In this document: piece by piece, positions 5,844-7,004 of the stretch
Layout of the letters: every line of letters begins with the position of its first letter
Numbering within the stretch: the first letter of the stretch is position 1
The notes under the pieces: generated by a model
What the model was told of the DNA's origin: nothing
The model's input: the letters and a program-made list of their open reading frames with translations, nothing else
Database searches by the model: none
Program-made: the position numbers and the translations under genes
Origin: Candidatus Dormiibacterota bacterium
Lineage (GTDB): Bacteria; Chloroflexota; Dormibacteria; Dormibacterales; Dormibacteraceae
DNA: 7,004 nucleotides
NCBI GenBank assembly: GCA_955652585.1
Contig: CATPBF010000172.1
Span: 1-7,004, forward strand
Direction of reading: 5' to 3'

Positions 5844-6980
5844 ATGGCAGTTCGGATCCCCGGCATCAACATCGATGAGTACTACCAGCAGCTTGGGCCG
5901 ATCGAGCCCTTGATTCGCGACGACCGCGTGACTGAGATCATGGTCAACGGCAGCGACCACGTCTACGTTGAAATGGGCGGCAAGGTAGTGCTCACCAATA
6001 TCAAGTTCGTGGACGAGGACCAGCTGCTCAACGTCATCCAGTTCATCGTCCGCACCGTTGGGCGCCGCATCGACGAGCGCTCGCCGCTGTGCGATGCCCG
6101 CCTTGCCGACGGCTCCCGCGTCAACGCGGTCATCCGCCCCCTGGCGCTGAATGGGCCCTTGCTCACGATCCGCAAGTTCTCGCGCGACCCGTACCAGGTC
6201 GAGGACCTGATCCGGTTCGGCACGTGCAACGAGGCAGGTTTCGGCTTCATGAAGGCAGCCGTCCTCGCCAAAGCCAACATCATCATCTCGGGTGGTACGG
6301 GTACCGGCAAGACGACGTTCCTCAACGTCCTCTCAGGTTTCATTCCGGTCGAGGACCGCATCGTCACCATCGAAGACGCGGCCGAGCTTCAGCTCCACCA
6401 GGAGCACGTGTGCCGAATGGAGACGCGGCCCAAGGACATCAACGGTGAGGGCGAGATAACGGTTCAGCGACTCGTGATCAATTCCCTCCGCATGCGCCCG
6501 GAAAGAATCGTGGTCGGCGAGTGCCGTGGCGGTGAGGCGCTCGACATGCTCCAGGCCATGAATACCGGTCACGACGGTTCCATGACCACGCTGCACGCCA
6601 ACACGCCACGAGATGCGCTCGCGCGCCTCGAAACCCTCGTGCTCATGGCCGGCGTCGACCTGCCGGTGCGCGCCATCCGGCAGCAGACCGGGTCCGCCAT
6701 CAACCTCATCGTCCAGCTCAACCGCCTTCGCGACGGCTCGCGCAAGGTGACCAACATCACCGAGGTCGTGGGCATGGAACTGGACATCATCACGATGCAG
6801 GACATCTTCGTACTCGAGCAGAAGGGTGCGACGCCCGACGGCAAGGTCATCGCCGAGTTCAAGCCCACAGGCTTGCGGCCCAAGATCCTGGATCGAATTT
6901 TCACCCAGGGCATCCCCTTGCCGAAAGAGATCTTGACGCTCTTCCCGCCGCCGCCCGGATACAAGCCGTCCACCCGCTAG
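5844..6980 (+). CDS. Second CpaF/TadA-family ATPase, short form
   Basis: This is a paralog of the CpaF at the left end and the same kind of secretion ATPase. Intact motifs are Walker A GGTGTGKT (residues 150-157), acidic box IEDAAEL (176-182), Walker B RIVVGECRGGEA with Glu226, and the His box NTGHDGSMTTLHAN (240-253). All catalytic residues are present, so it should be an active ATPase. At 378 residues it is shorter than the first copy. It begins about 17 residues before the conserved LGPIEPL segment and lacks the approximately 60-residue helical domain as well as the Pro/Ala-rich region. The C-terminus is proline-rich (LFPPPPGYKPSTR). The start is well supported by GGGAGG upstream. Identity with the first copy is high in the nucleotide-binding core, with many differences at third codon positions, which indicates an old duplication or separate origin. 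Which pilus or platform it serves is not shown here. Confidence 0.95.
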   Translation: MAVRIPGINIDEYYQQLGPIEPLIRDDRVTEIMVNGSDHVYVEMGGKVVLTNIKFVDEDQLLNVIQFIVRTVGRRIDERSPLCDARLADGSRVNAVIRPLALNGPLLTIRKFSRDPYQVEDLIRFGTCNEAGFGFMKAAVLAKANIIISGGTGTGKTTFLNVLSGFIPVEDRIVTIEDAAELQLHQEHVCRMETRPKDINGEGEITVQRLVINSLRMRPERIVVGECRGGEALDMLQAMNTGHDGSMTTLHANTPRDALARLETLVLMAGVDLPVRAIRQQTGSAINLIVQLNRLRDGSRKVTNITEVVGMELDIITMQDIFVLEQKGATPDGKVIAEFKPTGLRPKILDRIFTQGIPLPKEILTLFPPPPGYKPSTR

Positions 6981-6985
6981 CGGGT
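6972..6985. repeat. Perfect 14-base palindrome over the second cpaF stop codon
   Basis: ACCCGCTAGCGGGT reads the same on both strands and contains the TAG stop (6978-6980). Its right part, TAGCGGGTC (6978-6986), recurs as a direct repeat at 6991-6999. There is no T tract in the visible sequence, so a simple intrinsic terminator is not proven; the palindrome leaves little loop for an RNA hairpin. A protein-binding site is another possibility. The window ends 19 bases later. Confidence 0.5.
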
Positions 6986-7004
6986 CGGATTAGCGGGTCT
7001 ATAC

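Noticed and set aside
5457..5960. Minus-strand frame of 167 residues spanning the end of comF, the intergenic gap and the start of the second cpaF
   Set aside because: It runs antisense to two well-supported genes, has no recognisable domain, and covers the only promoter-like and ribosome-binding elements of the second cpaF.

Overview
The window is a compact, GC-rich bacterial chromosomal segment with eight protein-coding genes, almost no intergenic space, good Shine-Dalgarno sites for several genes, and GTG or TTG starts at others. Its core is part of a Tad (tight adherence, type IVc) pilus locus. The gene content (two CpaF-type ATPases, TadB and TadC platform proteins, ComF, DUF192, a YetF-like protein) and the protein style suggest Chloroflexota, a Dormibacterota-like lineage, or a high-GC actinobacterium. 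This is inference; no rRNA or other phylogenetic marker is present. No tRNA, rRNA, CRISPR array, insertion sequence or phage gene was seen.

Layout, left to right. Positions 1-3398 hold a tight plus-strand operon: a CpaF/TadA ATPase whose reading frame is open at the left edge, then TadB and TadC. Gaps are 18 and 4 bases. Directly behind tadC, in the same frame as its stop codon, is a small YetF/DUF421 membrane protein (about 3444-3923) with no good start codon. A minus-strand alpha/beta hydrolase (3933-4679) converges on it and interrupts the plus-strand run. Divergent from the hydrolase across only 22 bases is a DUF192 protein (4702-5061), followed after 15 bases by a ComF-family phosphoribosyltransferase (5077-5784, TTG start). 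A second, shorter CpaF-type ATPase (5844-6980) follows, with its own strong ribosome binding site and a possible promoter. The window ends just after a palindrome that spans this gene's stop codon.

How the genes fit together. CpaF hydrolyses ATP at the cytoplasmic face, and TadB and TadC form the inner-membrane platform through which pilins are assembled. No pilin, prepilin peptidase, secretin, TadZ/CpaE or CpaB gene lies in the window, so the system is incomplete here. The second CpaF paralog may be an alternative motor or serve a second platform outside the window. ComF beside pilus motors raises, without proving, a link to DNA uptake.

No wholly new system is evident. The points most worth a second look are the pair of divergent CpaF paralogs, the likely N-terminal extension of the first one, the comF/DUF192 context, and the unusual starts of the YetF-like and DUF192 genes.
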